Under the pieces are notes generated by a model, which saw only the letters and a list, made by a program, of their open reading frames with translations, did no database searches and was not told the DNA's origin. From the NCBI GenBank assembly GCA_902494345.1, contig CABUSV010000008.1, positions 1 to 64,000 on the forward strand: a stretch of DNA of 64,000 nucleotides, read 5' to 3'. A program made the position numbers and the translations under genes. Origin of the DNA: an uncultured Collinsella sp. (GTDB taxonomy: Bacteria > Actinomycetota > Coriobacteriia > Coriobacteriales > Coriobacteriaceae). Each line of letters begins with the position of its first letter. Within the stretch, counting starts at the first letter, position 1. Positions 26,115 to 35,747 of this stretch are shown here, one piece after another.

Positions 26115-27218
26115 ATGGATGCCCAAGGTAATTTAACAGCTGTCGAGCTCTTTGCGGGCGCTGGCGGACTTCTGCTTGGTACATCATTGGCGGGATTCAG
26201 GCATCTTGCTGCTGCCGAGTGGGAGCACAATTGCTGTAATACCCTCCGTCTCAACCAGGATAAAGGCTACCCCCTCATTGATGATGATATGCGCGTCATC
26301 GAAGGTGATGTTAGAAAGGTCGATTGGTCCTTTCTTTCGGAGGATATTGATTTGCTTGCTGGCGGGCCTCCGTGTCAACCTTTTTCTCTTGGTGGTCTTG
26401 CGCGCGCGGAAACTGATAAACGCGATATGTTTCCCGCTTATACTGCAGTGTTGGCTGAGCTTAGGCCAAGGGCCTTTATATGTGAAAACGTCAAAGGACT
26501 TACTCGCGAGTCGTTTCATCAGTATTACGAGTATATCCTTTTAAGGCTCCAGCATCCTTCGCTTGTCAAGCGTGAAGACGAAACATGGGAACAGCACGCC
26601 GTACGCCTTTCTCGAGTACACACAAGTGCCGACCATGAAGGATTGCGCTATGAAGTCGTTCCGACGGTTGTCGATGCGGCTGATTTTGGAGTGCCCCAAC
26701 ACCGGCATCGCGTTATTATTGTCGGCTTCCGTTCTGATGTTGAGGCATCTTGGGCTTTTCCCCAGCGTACGCATGGCCAAGACCTTTCCGATTGGATTAC
26801 TCTTGGTGAAGCGGTTGATAATCTTCCGTCACTCAACAACGAGATGCACGAGGGCAAAGCGAGAGCCTATCCTGGTCACACTGGTTCTGTGTTCGATAAG
26901 CCAAGCAAGGCGATCAAAGCGGGCGTTCATGGAGTTCCCGGCGGGGAGAATATGATTCGATTCGGCGATGGCTCCTTGCGATATATGACTGTTCGAGAGG
27001 CTGCGCGTATCCAGACTTTTCCGGATGGCTATGAGTTTAGCGGGGCTTGGAGCGAGGGCATGCGCCAGATAGGCAACGCGGTGCCCGTTGAACTCGCTCG
27101 TGTTGTCGCGTCTTCCGTAGCATGTGCGCTGAGGGAAGACACGGCGCGAAAGCAGATGAACGCCTATTTGTCGTTCAGATTGAAAGGAGCAATGGCTAAT
27201 GAAGCCGCGTTTGTATAA
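26115..27218 (+). CDS. DNA (cytosine-5-)-methyltransferase of a type II R-M system
   Basis: 367 residues with the ordered C5-methyltransferase motifs: I (VELFAGAGGLLLGTSLAG), IV with catalytic Cys (GGPPCQPFSLGG), VI (CENVKGLTR), VIII (QHRHRVIIVG), and IX/X (RIQTFPDGYEFSGAW, QIGNAVPVELARVV). It overlaps the endonuclease gene by 20 nt, a typical R-M pairing. The ATG at 26115 with AGGTGG upstream is preferred to the in-frame GTG at 26106. Base composition is more AT-rich than the flanking core genes, consistent with horizontal acquisition. Likely protects the site cut by the neighbouring enzyme. Confidence 0.95.
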   Translation: MDAQGNLTAVELFAGAGGLLLGTSLAGFRHLAAAEWEHNCCNTLRLNQDKGYPLIDDDMRVIEGDVRKVDWSFLSEDIDLLAGGPPCQPFSLGGLARAETDKRDMFPAYTAVLAELRPRAFICENVKGLTRESFHQYYEYILLRLQHPSLVKREDETWEQHAVRLSRVHTSADHEGLRYEVVPTVVDAADFGVPQHRHRVIIVGFRSDVEASWAFPQRTHGQDLSDWITLGEAVDNLPSLNNEMHEGKARAYPGHTGSVFDKPSKAIKAGVHGVPGGENMIRFGDGSLRYMTVREAARIQTFPDGYEFSGAWSEGMRQIGNAVPVELARVVASSVACALREDTARKQMNAYLSFRLKGAMANEAAFV

Positions 27219-27834
27219 CCCACTTGATTATTCGTCTCTATCCGATTCGCTTGCGCGTGAGCTCATGAGTGCTGATCTCGTGCCGCTTGCTGATATTGAG
27301 AAATTTTACGGGGATGGTGTATACGCTCTTTTTTATTGCGGCGATTTCCCGGCATATGCTGAGCTGTCAGACATTAACTTCGACTGTCCGGGGTCATTTC
27401 CCATTTATATAGGAAAAGCGGGGCCGAAAACGCTTACCGGAAATGAGTTGGATGCAAGGGTGGTCGACACTCCGAGTGCTGGTTCTCGCCTTTATGACCG
27501 AATTGCTGGCGATCATCGAAAGTCAATTGAACAGGCGACCAATTTGGACATCAAACACTTTTACTGCCGCATGCTTGTGTTGAATGCTGTTTGGGTACCC
27601 CTAACGGAATCGGCGCTAATTGCCCGCTACGTCCCTATTTGGAATTCCATCGTTCCTGGGTTCGGCAACCATGATCCTGGTGCAGGACGCAAGGCGGGCA
27701 AGATATCCCGCTGGGACATTTTGCATCCCGGTAGAGGTCGTGAAACCGAAGCGGTCCCAACGGTTACATTTGAAGATTTGTGCTTCGAGGTGAGGTCTGC
27801 AATCACTGAACGGGCTAGGGTGTTGGGTATGTAG
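27199..27834 (+). CDS. Eco29kI-family GIY-YIG type II restriction endonuclease
   Basis: 211 residues. The GIY-YIG signature appears as GVYALFYCG and FPIYIGKAGPK, followed by the conserved Arg (AGSRLYDRIAGDHRKSI) and the catalytic-site Glu/Asn in the C-terminal half (LTESALIARYVPIWNS, VPGFGNHDPGAGR). This order matches the Eco29kI family, whose characterised members cut CCGCGG; that specificity here is an inference. The start overlaps the methyltransferase stop. GGAGC precedes the ATG. Confidence 0.9.
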   Translation: MKPRLYNPLDYSSLSDSLARELMSADLVPLADIEKFYGDGVYALFYCGDFPAYAELSDINFDCPGSFPIYIGKAGPKTLTGNELDARVVDTPSAGSRLYDRIAGDHRKSIEQATNLDIKHFYCRMLVLNAVWVPLTESALIARYVPIWNSIVPGFGNHDPGAGRKAGKISRWDILHPGRGRETEAVPTVTFEDLCFEVRSAITERARVLGM

Positions 27835-27886
27835 GAATCGACTGAATTATCTTGATGAGTCTGAGGATGCGAAGCTCAGTATATCT

Positions 27887-27930
27887 TGCGTAAGGCAATG
27901 AAGTTGCCAATCAAGGTGCGTAAAGCAATG
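27887..27930 (+). promoter_or_regulatory. Direct repeats, putative operator upstream of the WYL regulator
   Basis: TGCGTAAGGCAATG (27887-27900) and TGCGTAAAGCAATG (27917-27930) differ at one base and are exactly 30 bp apart, about three helical turns. They lie about 175 bp upstream of the WYL gene and are a good candidate for its own binding site. Confidence 0.5.
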
Positions 27931-27986
27931 TTGCGGCAAAAGGCCTAATTGCTGGCATGTCGCATATCGCTTGTGTTACTCTTTTT

Positions 27987-28026
27987 GTGAGCGGCGGAGC
28001 CCTTTATGGATGGCTTCGCCGTTCAC
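27987..28026 (+). terminator. Hairpin after the R-M genes
   Basis: GTGAGCGGCG (27987-27996) and CGCCGTTCAC (28017-28026) pair at 9 of 10 positions plus an inner GAGCC/GGCTT extension. It could terminate R-M transcripts, but T-runs lie before rather than after the stem. Confidence 0.45.
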
Positions 28027-28102
28027 CGTTAAATAGCGGCACTTTCAATCTCTTGGATATATCGACTGAATAAAATGTTGATTGTTCAGATTGGAGGCGT
28101 CT

Positions 28103-29287
28103 ATGGTTCAACCGAAAACCCAAGGAAATCACCGAGCATATCCAAAGGAGCTGGCGATATATGTCGAGCGTATCCTATTGGAGGAAACCGATGCTGGGCT
28201 TGGCAAAGGGTTGAGCGTTTCGGACATAATGGCGGAGCTTAAAGCTCGTTATGGCTATGAAGTTAAGCGCGATACGGTGCAGGGCGTATTGAACACACTT
28301 GTTGATTCTGGGTCAAAAAAGCCTTCGCTTTGCAATAACGCGGGCGTCAGTCCGTTAACTGAGATGAATAAAATTGACCTCGACAACAGTTGCCTGAATC
28401 CGTTCTACACGGTGATTGCAAGTCGATTGGCTTGTAAGGGCGAGCGGCTGATGAATGTCGATGGGGAACCTGCTCCTAAAAATGCGAAGCGCCTGTACAG
28501 CATAGAGCGTCAAATTGATGGAGCGCAAATTGAGCATCTGTGCCGTCTCATTGAAGCCTCTACGGGCGTAGGTGGAGCCGACGCACTCGAGCATGCAGCT
28601 CTTCGCCTACTGTGCGGTGAAGAAAGGCGGCAGATCGAAGATCGTTTGACTCAAGAAAATGCCCTGCTCAAAAGCGGCAGAATTGCAAATATGGAAGCAA
28701 CGCTTGCAAATTTGAGGTTATTGGAAAAGGCCATTAGCCAAAGGCGGAAAGTCCGCTTTCGAACTTCTGACAAGGGACGATTGCATAGTCATACGCCATA
28801 TCATCTATGCATGCACGATGGCTACTACTACCTGTTTGTGGGCCACAAGGGTGCCGCGAGGTCTTTTGACGCAATTCGAGTTGATAGCCTGTGGGATATA
28901 ACCATTGCTGGACCAGTGGACGATGCAAAAGGTCATTTTGAGGCGATGGCCGAAGAGGCAAAAAGGTTTTCTCGTGCTGGCGTGAACAGGATGTTTAGTG
29001 ACGACATCGTTACGGTTCGCGTAAGGTGTCATAACCAAGCAAAGGAGAAGTATCTTCTAGCCGAATTTGCCGGGAACGATGGGTTTCGGCGTGAGACGCA
29101 GGACGGGCATCCGAATCCAGAGTATTCGTTTATGGCATCGTATGACGGCATGAAAACATGGGCGATGAAGTGGCTCGATGTGTTTGAGATACTTCAACCA
29201 AAGAAATTACGCGATGACGTTGTGGACATCATTGGACATAAGTGTATCTATGTGAGTGCGAGGACTGATTCAAATGATACCTGCTGA
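28103..29287 (+). CDS. WYL-domain transcriptional regulator
   Basis: 394 residues. The N-terminal winged helix (GLSVSDIMAELKARYGYEVKRDTVQGVLNTLVDSG) is followed by a WYL-like ligand-binding domain with HTPYHLCMHDGYYYLFVGHKGAARSFDAIRVDSL and a WCX-like C-terminal extension. WYL regulators often control defence operons and sense nucleic-acid ligands. It overlaps the helicase-HEPN gene by 14 nt, so the two are one unit. The ATG at 28103 has TTGGAGGCG upstream; the frame opens earlier but lacks a ribosome site. Direct repeats at 27887-27930 may be its operator. Confidence 0.85.
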   Translation: MVQPKTQGNHRAYPKELAIYVERILLEETDAGLGKGLSVSDIMAELKARYGYEVKRDTVQGVLNTLVDSGSKKPSLCNNAGVSPLTEMNKIDLDNSCLNPFYTVIASRLACKGERLMNVDGEPAPKNAKRLYSIERQIDGAQIEHLCRLIEASTGVGGADALEHAALRLLCGEERRQIEDRLTQENALLKSGRIANMEATLANLRLLEKAISQRRKVRFRTSDKGRLHSHTPYHLCMHDGYYYLFVGHKGAARSFDAIRVDSLWDITIAGPVDDAKGHFEAMAEEAKRFSRAGVNRMFSDDIVTVRVRCHNQAKEKYLLAEFAGNDGFRRETQDGHPNPEYSFMASYDGMKTWAMKWLDVFEILQPKKLRDDVVDIIGHKCIYVSARTDSNDTC

Positions 29288-32200
29288 GAAAAAGCAAGCA
29301 ATTGGCGATGCGCTGGATTATTGGTATTTGCTTGATTTTTTGAGCCAAGGCGACCAGCCCGAAGATAAGAAAGAACCGCCTAGACCCAGAAAAGGAGTGC
29401 TTGATGACTGCTTTGCCCCAAAAGAGCGGGACGACCAGGACCTATGGACGCCTTCTGAAGAAGCGAGAGAGCGTGCAAATAGTGTCACAAACGGCGAAAA
29501 CTGGCCGATCTCAACGATTTATTGTCACCTGGGCTCTGTTCCACGCGAAGCGGTCATGACGTATCTTGCGAATAAACCGGGGAATGAAATCGAAAAAGAG
29601 GACGAGTGCATGACGGTTGCGCTATTAGGTATGAGTCCTGATGGCCAATTTGTCAGCTTTGAGTTGTCCTCCTTATTTTGCTGGTTGAAGAGGAGCGTCG
29701 GGGATAACCCAAATGCCATCGGTGGTTTCGAGAAAGAACAGGATGAAATCCGCAATAAACTCAATGGAACAAAACTGACATATGGTGTCATTAGGGGCAT
29801 TGTCAATCGTTGCGTCCGGCCAATGATTGTGGGAATAGCCAGCTGCCTTCCCGACGGTGACGGGGTTGAATGTATCAGCGAGTGGTGTTCAAGGCTGCTT
29901 GTCGAATATAGAGCAGTGAAGCCAAAGGACAACGGGGACGATGCGTGTCCAACGTTCGACCAATCACTCTGTCACTCATTTTTCACAAAAGATATTTCCC
30001 GGATAAATGAGCTGTGGAACAAGCCAGGGTCTTTCGACGATTTTCGTGAGGGATCGTTGTCTCTTGTCGCTGCTTACCTTGAAGGTGGATTGAGGGATGA
30101 GCCTGCCTGTGGAAAGATCGATCTTCTGGGTGGCGAAGACGATGACGATCTGACTGCCCGTGTAGATTTCTTTTCTGAGGTGTTGGGAGCTGGCGCTACA
30201 CCTATTGGTCGCTGGCCGAGTAAATACTCCTTGAGTTTGATGCAACAAGTGGCAGTTAATCTCGCGGTTGGTCGTGGCAGCTCGACACGCAAATACCCCG
30301 CAAACGACGTTATGTCGGTAAACGGTCCTCCGGGCACGGGAAAAACAACCTTGCTCAAGGATATCGTTGCGGCTAATGTTGTCGAAAAGGCCCGCCTGCT
30401 GTGTGAATATGACAAACCCGATGACGCCTTCGAAGAGGTAGAGCTGGGCAAACGATACCTCCAGTTCGCCAAGAATCCCTATCGTTTCAGGAAGGGCCGA
30501 ACCGGAGATGCGATTAATAACCTCAGCATTTTGGTCTGCTCGACAAACAATGCGGCAGTTGAGAATATCGCTAAAGAGCTTCCTGATGGGAAGGCATTTT
30601 TGGAGGGTATTGATAAATCTGAGAAAAAGGAGTTTCTAGAGTCAGATTTGTCCAACATTGTTTGGGGAAAGAAAAACGAGCAGAAAACGGTGGACGATCT
30701 CTATTTCTCTTCGGCGCTTGTTGACAATAAAGGCAATCTTCGCGACCCTGCACATCCTGGGCTTATGGTTGCGGCATGTCTGGGAAACCGTAGGAATATT
30801 AATAACTTCAGAGATTGCGAGCTTTCTTCGCTGCAGTTTAACGGCGGGCTGGGAAAGGGCGGACGGTTTTCTGAGGCGAAGAAGCTGTTTCTTGCTCAAT
30901 ACAAAAAGGTAACCGAGCGATTCAACAGAATGGAGGAGCAAGCAGCCGGGGAGCGCGAACTTCTGAACCGCAAGAAGCATTTGTCCCAATTGAATTGTAG
31001 GTGTCAAAAGGACGAGCGAGAGATAGTTGAAGAGCTGACGACCGAAACGGTATGTCTGTCTTGTCCTTTTGAAGGCAGTTCCGCAGGTGATGTCCGGAAA
31101 TATCTTGATGACATTGCGAAGGATACTGCTGATTATGAGGCGAGAAGGAATAGGCTTGAAGCAGAATTGCGCGATGCGGAAGAAAAGGCCAGTGGGCTGA
31201 TCGGGAGCATCTTCAATAGGAGCCGTTTGTCCGATAGCCGCGAGAAGCTCGATTCCTTTATGCTGCAAACCGCACCGGACCAGAGGCTTGTTGCGCTGCG
31301 TACGAAATTCGAGAACAAATACGAAAAACTAGAGAATGAAAAGAAGGAACTATCCTCTTTGTGGGTGAAGATCCAAGGTCAAAAGCGCAACAGAGTCGAT
31401 GGTGCTGAATCTGTTGAGACGATTAATGGGCATTTTGTCGAGTGTATCTCAAAGGGGGATAGCGAAAGCCGAAAAAAGACTCATCTATATAATCCATCCG
31501 ATGACCCTGACCTAAAAAAGGACCGCAACCTGCTATTTCTCTATGCATTGCAGGTGACACGCGAGTTCATCCTTGAATCAAAATGTATGCGGAACAACAT
31601 TGCGCTTCTACGAACATACTGGGGAGCCAAAGACAAGGGCGTCGATTCTGGCAAAAAGGAGTTAATAGAGTTCACGCAAGCCGATAGAAGGAGTATGGCC
31701 CCTGCGCTCTTTCAGACGCTCAGTTTGCTTACCCCAGTGATTTCTTCCACGTTTGCGTCGATTGGCCGCATGTTTGAGGACATTCAGATTGGGGAAGACC
31801 CTTTATTTGGCCTGCTGATAATAGATGAGGCGGGACAGGCGGTGCCGTATGCTGCTTTGGGCGCCCTTGCTCGCAGTCGACGTGCAATGATTGTCGGTGA
31901 CCCCTCTCAGATTGAGCCCGTGATCACGGGGGATGTTAAGGAGCTTCGCGCTGTCCTCGGTAAAAAAGTATTACTACCTTTTAAGGGGGATATGGCTTCG
32001 GTCCAGCGACTCGCCGACGCCGTTAACCCCTATGGCCACTTGCGCAGCAACGGCGAGGATGATCAATGGATTGGCTGCCCGCTTGTGGTTCACCGTCGCT
32101 GCATATCACCCATGTTCGATATCTCAAATGAGATCTCGTATCAGGGCTCCATGCTTAACGAGACGGCTAGCCCAAAAAAGGATCTCGCTGACAGCTTTTA

Positions 32201-33887
32201 TCTAAAGTCCTCACAGTGGGTCAATGTTGCGGGATTTGAACGTGGCAATCGCGATCATTATGTTGATGCCCAGGGCGATAGAGTGTACAAGATTGTCAAG
32301 GACGCTTTTGATAAGGCCGTAGCTACGGCTGAGAAAAAAGCTCGCGAATCGGGCAAGTCCGAGGGACTTGTTATTCCAAGCCTCTATATTATTTCTCCGT
32401 TTAAAACCGTTGTCAGGGGGCTTCAGGACCGGCTGTTAAGTGCTAGAACTGAAGTGGCTGACAAAGATGCATGGCAATATTTCGCAAAGCATAATATTGG
32501 TACGGTTCATACGTTCCAAGGTAAAGAAGCCCATCAAGTGGTATTTGTCTTGGGGTGTGATACAAGGCGCAGTTGTGAGGGCGCAATCAAGTTTGTAAAC
32601 CCAAATATCGTGAATGTTGCGGCAAGCCGAGCCAAGTATCGCCTCTACGTAATTGCTGACTATGCAGCGTGGAAGATTAACGAGAACGTTGCAACGATGA
32701 AGCGCATTCTCGATACGGCATGGGTTGTGCATTGGGAAAATTACCAGAAAACCGGCGCTATTGAGGAACTCAATGCAGCCAAGGATATGCTGCCGCGAGG
32801 AGAATCTCTTCCAAGGGAGACAGCTGGCGCGGACGAGGAACATATCAATGAAGACGACAAGAAAGATGACAATAAAGATGTTTGGTGCCCTGATGTAAAC
32901 ACCGACTCCTATTTGGACAACGTGGGCGAAGCGTTCAAAAGCTTTAATCTGGATGCAGAAGACTGTCGAATCATAGGCTTCTCTTCGCGCGAAGCTCTTC
33001 AAAGCGCATTCGCTGATTGCGCGTGCGACCAAAATGGCAAAAATAGGGTGCTTGAGAATATCGAGCAGGGGCTTCTTCTGTGCAAGATATTTGGCATTGG
33101 CAGTGTTGGTACCGATAACGATTCAGATTGCGCATTTTGCCTGCTAATGTTCTGCCGTGCGGCGGAGAGATACTTGCGTTTGAAATTGCTGCCGACCTTG
33201 AAGGCCATTGCTCCCGATTATGTTGTTGCAAGAAAGCCGCTCAAGGAGCTTGAGAGTCTTAACCTCGGTCAATACAAAAGGTTAATTGAAAAAAAGAGTG
33301 ATCTACTGGCATCCTCTGTTCGAGTTGAAAATGTTGAACTGACGCAGGCGTCAAAGGGGGACTGGTGGAGGACACTCAGCGAAACACTGGGTCGATTCAC
33401 TGAATTTCGTAATAGCGCCTGTCACACCGACCGAGAAGAGATGGTTAGCGCGGGCGAGGTCTGGCTGGCGCTTCGATGCCTTTTCATTGCTTTTCAGCTT
33501 GATAAACATGGCCATAAGAGTGTAGAAATCATGCGAGAGGGCGTTGTCTACGAAGCGGCTTTTGCGGGGGCCGAACGTTTGCCGGTCTGTTACTCAAAGG
33601 ATCAGGCGGAAGCTAAGGGCTATGCCCCGATTTCGAAAATACTGAGAGAGGGTGGCTCAGGGATTGGGTCTGTAAAAGCTAACAAAATGTTGATGAAACA
33701 GGGATATCTGCGACTTTACGATGAGGGCGAAGAGGCTCTACGACAATGCAAGGTTCCGTCCGATAAAGGCTTTGAGCTGGGCGCAATCATTGTGTGCGGA
33801 GAAAAGAACGGCGACGTATTCTACTACGCGCAGTATCCTCTGGCGAAAGCCAAGGAGATATGCGATCTCATTGAATCTGAGTCGTGA
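29274..33887 (+). CDS. SF1 (Upf1/DNA2-like) helicase with C-terminal HEPN-type domain
   Basis: 1537 residues. Walker A VNGPPGTGKTTLL (about 351), Walker B/DEAG LLIIDEAGQAVPYAALGA (about 851), motif III GDPSQIEPVI, and motifs V/VI in GTVHTFQGKEAHQVVFVLG and NPNIVNVAASRAKYRLYVIADY place it in the COG1112-like SF1 group. Between motifs I and II there is a long charged insertion (about 540-740). After about residue 1270 a helical domain ends with EFRNSACHTDREEM: RNSACH (from about residue 1379) is a perfect RX4H HEPN RNase motif, preceded by a helix-rich CRAAERYLRLKLL. Together with the WYL regulator this looks like an abortive-infection defence module. The ATG at 29274 is preferred to GTG 29256. 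Confidence 0.85.
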   Translation: MIPAEKKQAIGDALDYWYLLDFLSQGDQPEDKKEPPRPRKGVLDDCFAPKERDDQDLWTPSEEARERANSVTNGENWPISTIYCHLGSVPREAVMTYLANKPGNEIEKEDECMTVALLGMSPDGQFVSFELSSLFCWLKRSVGDNPNAIGGFEKEQDEIRNKLNGTKLTYGVIRGIVNRCVRPMIVGIASCLPDGDGVECISEWCSRLLVEYRAVKPKDNGDDACPTFDQSLCHSFFTKDISRINELWNKPGSFDDFREGSLSLVAAYLEGGLRDEPACGKIDLLGGEDDDDLTARVDFFSEVLGAGATPIGRWPSKYSLSLMQQVAVNLAVGRGSSTRKYPANDVMSVNGPPGTGKTTLLKDIVAANVVEKARLLCEYDKPDDAFEEVELGKRYLQFAKNPYRFRKGRTGDAINNLSILVCSTNNAAVENIAKELPDGKAFLEGIDKSEKKEFLESDLSNIVWGKKNEQKTVDDLYFSSALVDNKGNLRDPAHPGLMVAACLGNRRNINNFRDCELSSLQFNGGLGKGGRFSEAKKLFLAQYKKVTERFNRMEEQAAGERELLNRKKHLSQLNCRCQKDEREIVEELTTETVCLSCPFEGSSAGDVRKYLDDIAKDTADYEARRNRLEAELRDAEEKASGLIGSIFNRSRLSDSREKLDSFMLQTAPDQRLVALRTKFENKYEKLENEKKELSSLWVKIQGQKRNRVDGAESVETINGHFVECISKGDSESRKKTHLYNPSDDPDLKKDRNLLFLYALQVTREFILESKCMRNNIALLRTYWGAKDKGVDSGKKELIEFTQADRRSMAPALFQTLSLLTPVISSTFASIGRMFEDIQIGEDPLFGLLIIDEAGQAVPYAALGALARSRRAMIVGDPSQIEPVITGDVKELRAVLGKKVLLPFKGDMASVQRLADAVNPYGHLRSNGEDDQWIGCPLVVHRRCISPMFDISNEISYQGSMLNETASPKKDLADSFYLKSSQWVNVAGFERGNRDHYVDAQGDRVYKIVKDAFDKAVATAEKKARESGKSEGLVIPSLYIISPFKTVVRGLQDRLLSARTEVADKDAWQYFAKHNIGTVHTFQGKEAHQVVFVLGCDTRRSCEGAIKFVNPNIVNVAASRAKYRLYVIADYAAWKINENVATMKRILDTAWVVHWENYQKTGAIEELNAAKDMLPRGESLPRETAGADEEHINEDDKKDDNKDVWCPDVNTDSYLDNVGEAFKSFNLDAEDCRIIGFSSREALQSAFADCACDQNGKNRVLENIEQGLLLCKIFGIGSVGTDNDSDCAFCLLMFCRAAERYLRLKLLPTLKAIAPDYVVARKPLKELESLNLGQYKRLIEKKSDLLASSVRVENVELTQASKGDWWRTLSETLGRFTEFRNSACHTDREEMVSAGEVWLALRCLFIAFQLDKHGHKSVEIMREGVVYEAAFAGAERLPVCYSKDQAEAKGYAPISKILREGGSGIGSVKANKMLMKQGYLRLYDEGEEALRQCKVPSDKGFELGAIIVCGEKNGDVFYYAQYPLAKAKEICDLIESES

Positions 33888-33919
33888 TTTGGCCCAAGGC
33901 TAAGTGCGCTTTATGGTTT

Positions 33920-33967
33920 AACCCGCAATCTAACGCTATATAGCGGTAGATTGCGGGTTGCTTTTTA
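33920..33967 (+). terminator. Rho-independent terminator after the helicase-HEPN gene
   Basis: AACCCGCAATCT (33920-33931) pairs perfectly with AGATTGCGGGTT (33948-33959), with an inner CGCTATATAGCG palindrome, followed by GCTTTTTATC. Confidence 0.9.
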
Positions 33968-34263
33968 TCTCTTTTCACTATTCTGCAGGTGTCAGTTGTT
34001 CGAAGGGAGATTCAAAGATGCTTGAGTCCAATTGTTTTTATTTTTGCGACGAGTCGAATGAGGCGGATCTCACGTGCACGCTGTTGCAGATGAAGCAGAT
34101 GGTTGACGAGGCCATTGATCTTGCCTATGAGTTCGAGGTCTCCTCTGTTGCTTACAAGGGAGTTGCTGACGACTTGTTGGCCACGTGGGAGTCGTTGTGC
34201 TACTGCAATGCCGCCGTTCACGAGCTTATTCAATCTGTTCTGCTTGAGCGTAATGAGACCCTG

Positions 34264-35747
34264 GATCGCGTCGAAAATGTTGGTGTAAGGGTGACACCCT
34301 AGCGCCCGTTTAACGAAGAACGGCCTCCGTCCTGGAATCTGAAATCACCACAACAACAGATTCTAGGAAAGGACGAAGACCGCTATGGGAATCTTATCAG
34401 ACCCGACGCCGGACATGCTCGCCATGCCCCGTTTCGACGACGGCGCCATCGACATGCAGGAGCTGCTCCGCAGACTAGCCGAGCAGGTCGTGAACGCCGT
34501 GATGGACGCCGAGGCCGACCAGCTGTGCGGCGGCGGGGCGAACAGCCGAAACGGCTACCGCGAGAGGTCGCTCGCCACCTGCGTCGGCACGCTGACGCTG
34601 CGCATCCCCAAGCTGCGCTCCGGCAGCTTCTTCCCTGAGGACGTGCTCGAGCGCTACCAGCGCGTCGACCGCGCCCTCGTGGCCGCCGTGGCCGAGATGT
34701 ACGCCACGGGCACGAGCACCCGCAAGGTGCAGAGGGTGGCCGAGAAGATGGGCGTCTCCAGGCTCTCGAAGGACCAGGTGAGCGCCATCGCCTCGAGCTT
34801 GGACGCAGATATCGAGGACCTATGCGGAAGGCCGCTCGGCGGCTCGCCGGTGCCCTATGTCTGGCTCGACGCGACCTACGTCAAGTGCCGCCGCGAGGGG
34901 CGCGTCGCCTCCACCGCCGTGGTCACCGCCATCGGCTGCGATGCGGGCGGCTGGAGGCGCGTCCTGGGCGTCGACGTGGTCGACACCGAGTCCTACGACT
35001 CGTGGCTCGCCTTCCTGCGGGCTATCCACTCGCGCGGGGCGGCGGGCGTGCGGCTCGTCGTCTCGGACGCCCACCCGGGGCTCGTCCGGGCGCTCGGCGA
35101 GGTCTTCCAGGGCGCCGCGTGGCAGCGCTGCGCGGTCCACCTCATGCGCGACTGCATGCGCGAGGCCGGCTCCTGGCAGCTCAGGCGCCGCGTGGGCAGG
35201 ATCGTGTCGCAGGTGTTCCGCGGGCGCGACGCCGCCACCGTGACGGCCATGTACCACGCGGCGTGCGACATGCTGGAGGGGTGCTGCCCCAGGGCGGCGG
35301 CGGTGCTGGAGGAGGCCGAGCCCGACGCGCTGGCCTACCTCGACTTCCCGCCGACCCACTGGAAGCGCCTGCGCACCAACAACGTGCAGGAGAGGACCAA
35401 CCGGGAGATAAAGCGCAGGTCGCGCGTCGTGCAGGTGTTCCCCTCCACGGGCTCGCTGGTGCGGCTCGCGGGCGCGGTCATGTGCGAGCAGGACGAGATA
35501 TGGCAGGAGTCCAGGTACTTCTCGGAGGTGAGGATGAACGAGCTCTACGATGACGGTCGCACTCGGGGAATCGACGGTCCCGTCGAGTGGGCGCGGCTTG
35601 AGGCGGAGGCCAGGAAGATGCTCGAGTCCGGCCTCGAGCTTGCGGACAGGGTCGAGGCGGCATAGGATATCAACCGTATTCCAGATTCCAGGACGCCGGG
35701 CCGACTCACTTCGGATCGGGCGCTACACCAACTTTCTCGACACTACC
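34264..35747 (+). mobile_element. IS256-family insertion sequence, 1484 bp
   Basis: Bounded by an 8-bp target duplication AGACCCTG at 34256-34263 and 35748-35755. Terminal inverted repeats of 24 bp agree at 19 positions; both end with GTTGGTGTA on the inner side. The left end carries a further 13-bp palindrome (AGGGTGACACCCT at 34288-34300). A second conserved inner block, TAGCGCCCG, follows on both sides. One intact transposase gene lies inside. The element resembles the second IS in the window at its ends. Confidence 0.88.
34385..35665 (+). CDS. IS256-family (mutator-type) transposase
   Basis: 426 residues. The DDE residues are in PYVWLDATYVK, LVVSDAHPGL and NNVQERTNREIKRR, and the family motif GSRNG-like NSRNGYRERSL and TGTSTRKVQ are visible. 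High GC, unlike the AT-richer insert to the left. It appears intact with no frameshift. It is about 45% similar by eye to the transposase at 60113-61447 but clearly a different element. Confidence 0.95.
   Translation: MGILSDPTPDMLAMPRFDDGAIDMQELLRRLAEQVVNAVMDAEADQLCGGGANSRNGYRERSLATCVGTLTLRIPKLRSGSFFPEDVLERYQRVDRALVAAVAEMYATGTSTRKVQRVAEKMGVSRLSKDQVSAIASSLDADIEDLCGRPLGGSPVPYVWLDATYVKCRREGRVASTAVVTAIGCDAGGWRRVLGVDVVDTESYDSWLAFLRAIHSRGAAGVRLVVSDAHPGLVRALGEVFQGAAWQRCAVHLMRDCMREAGSWQLRRRVGRIVSQVFRGRDAATVTAMYHAACDMLEGCCPRAAAVLEEAEPDALAYLDFPPTHWKRLRTNNVQERTNREIKRRSRVVQVFPSTGSLVRLAGAVMCEQDEIWQESRYFSEVRMNELYDDGRTRGIDGPVEWARLEAEARKMLESGLELADRVEAA

Noticed and set aside
33920..33967. Short palindrome read as a possible CRISPR repeat
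   Set aside because: Single copy, followed by T-run; it is a terminator. No CRISPR array was seen in the window.
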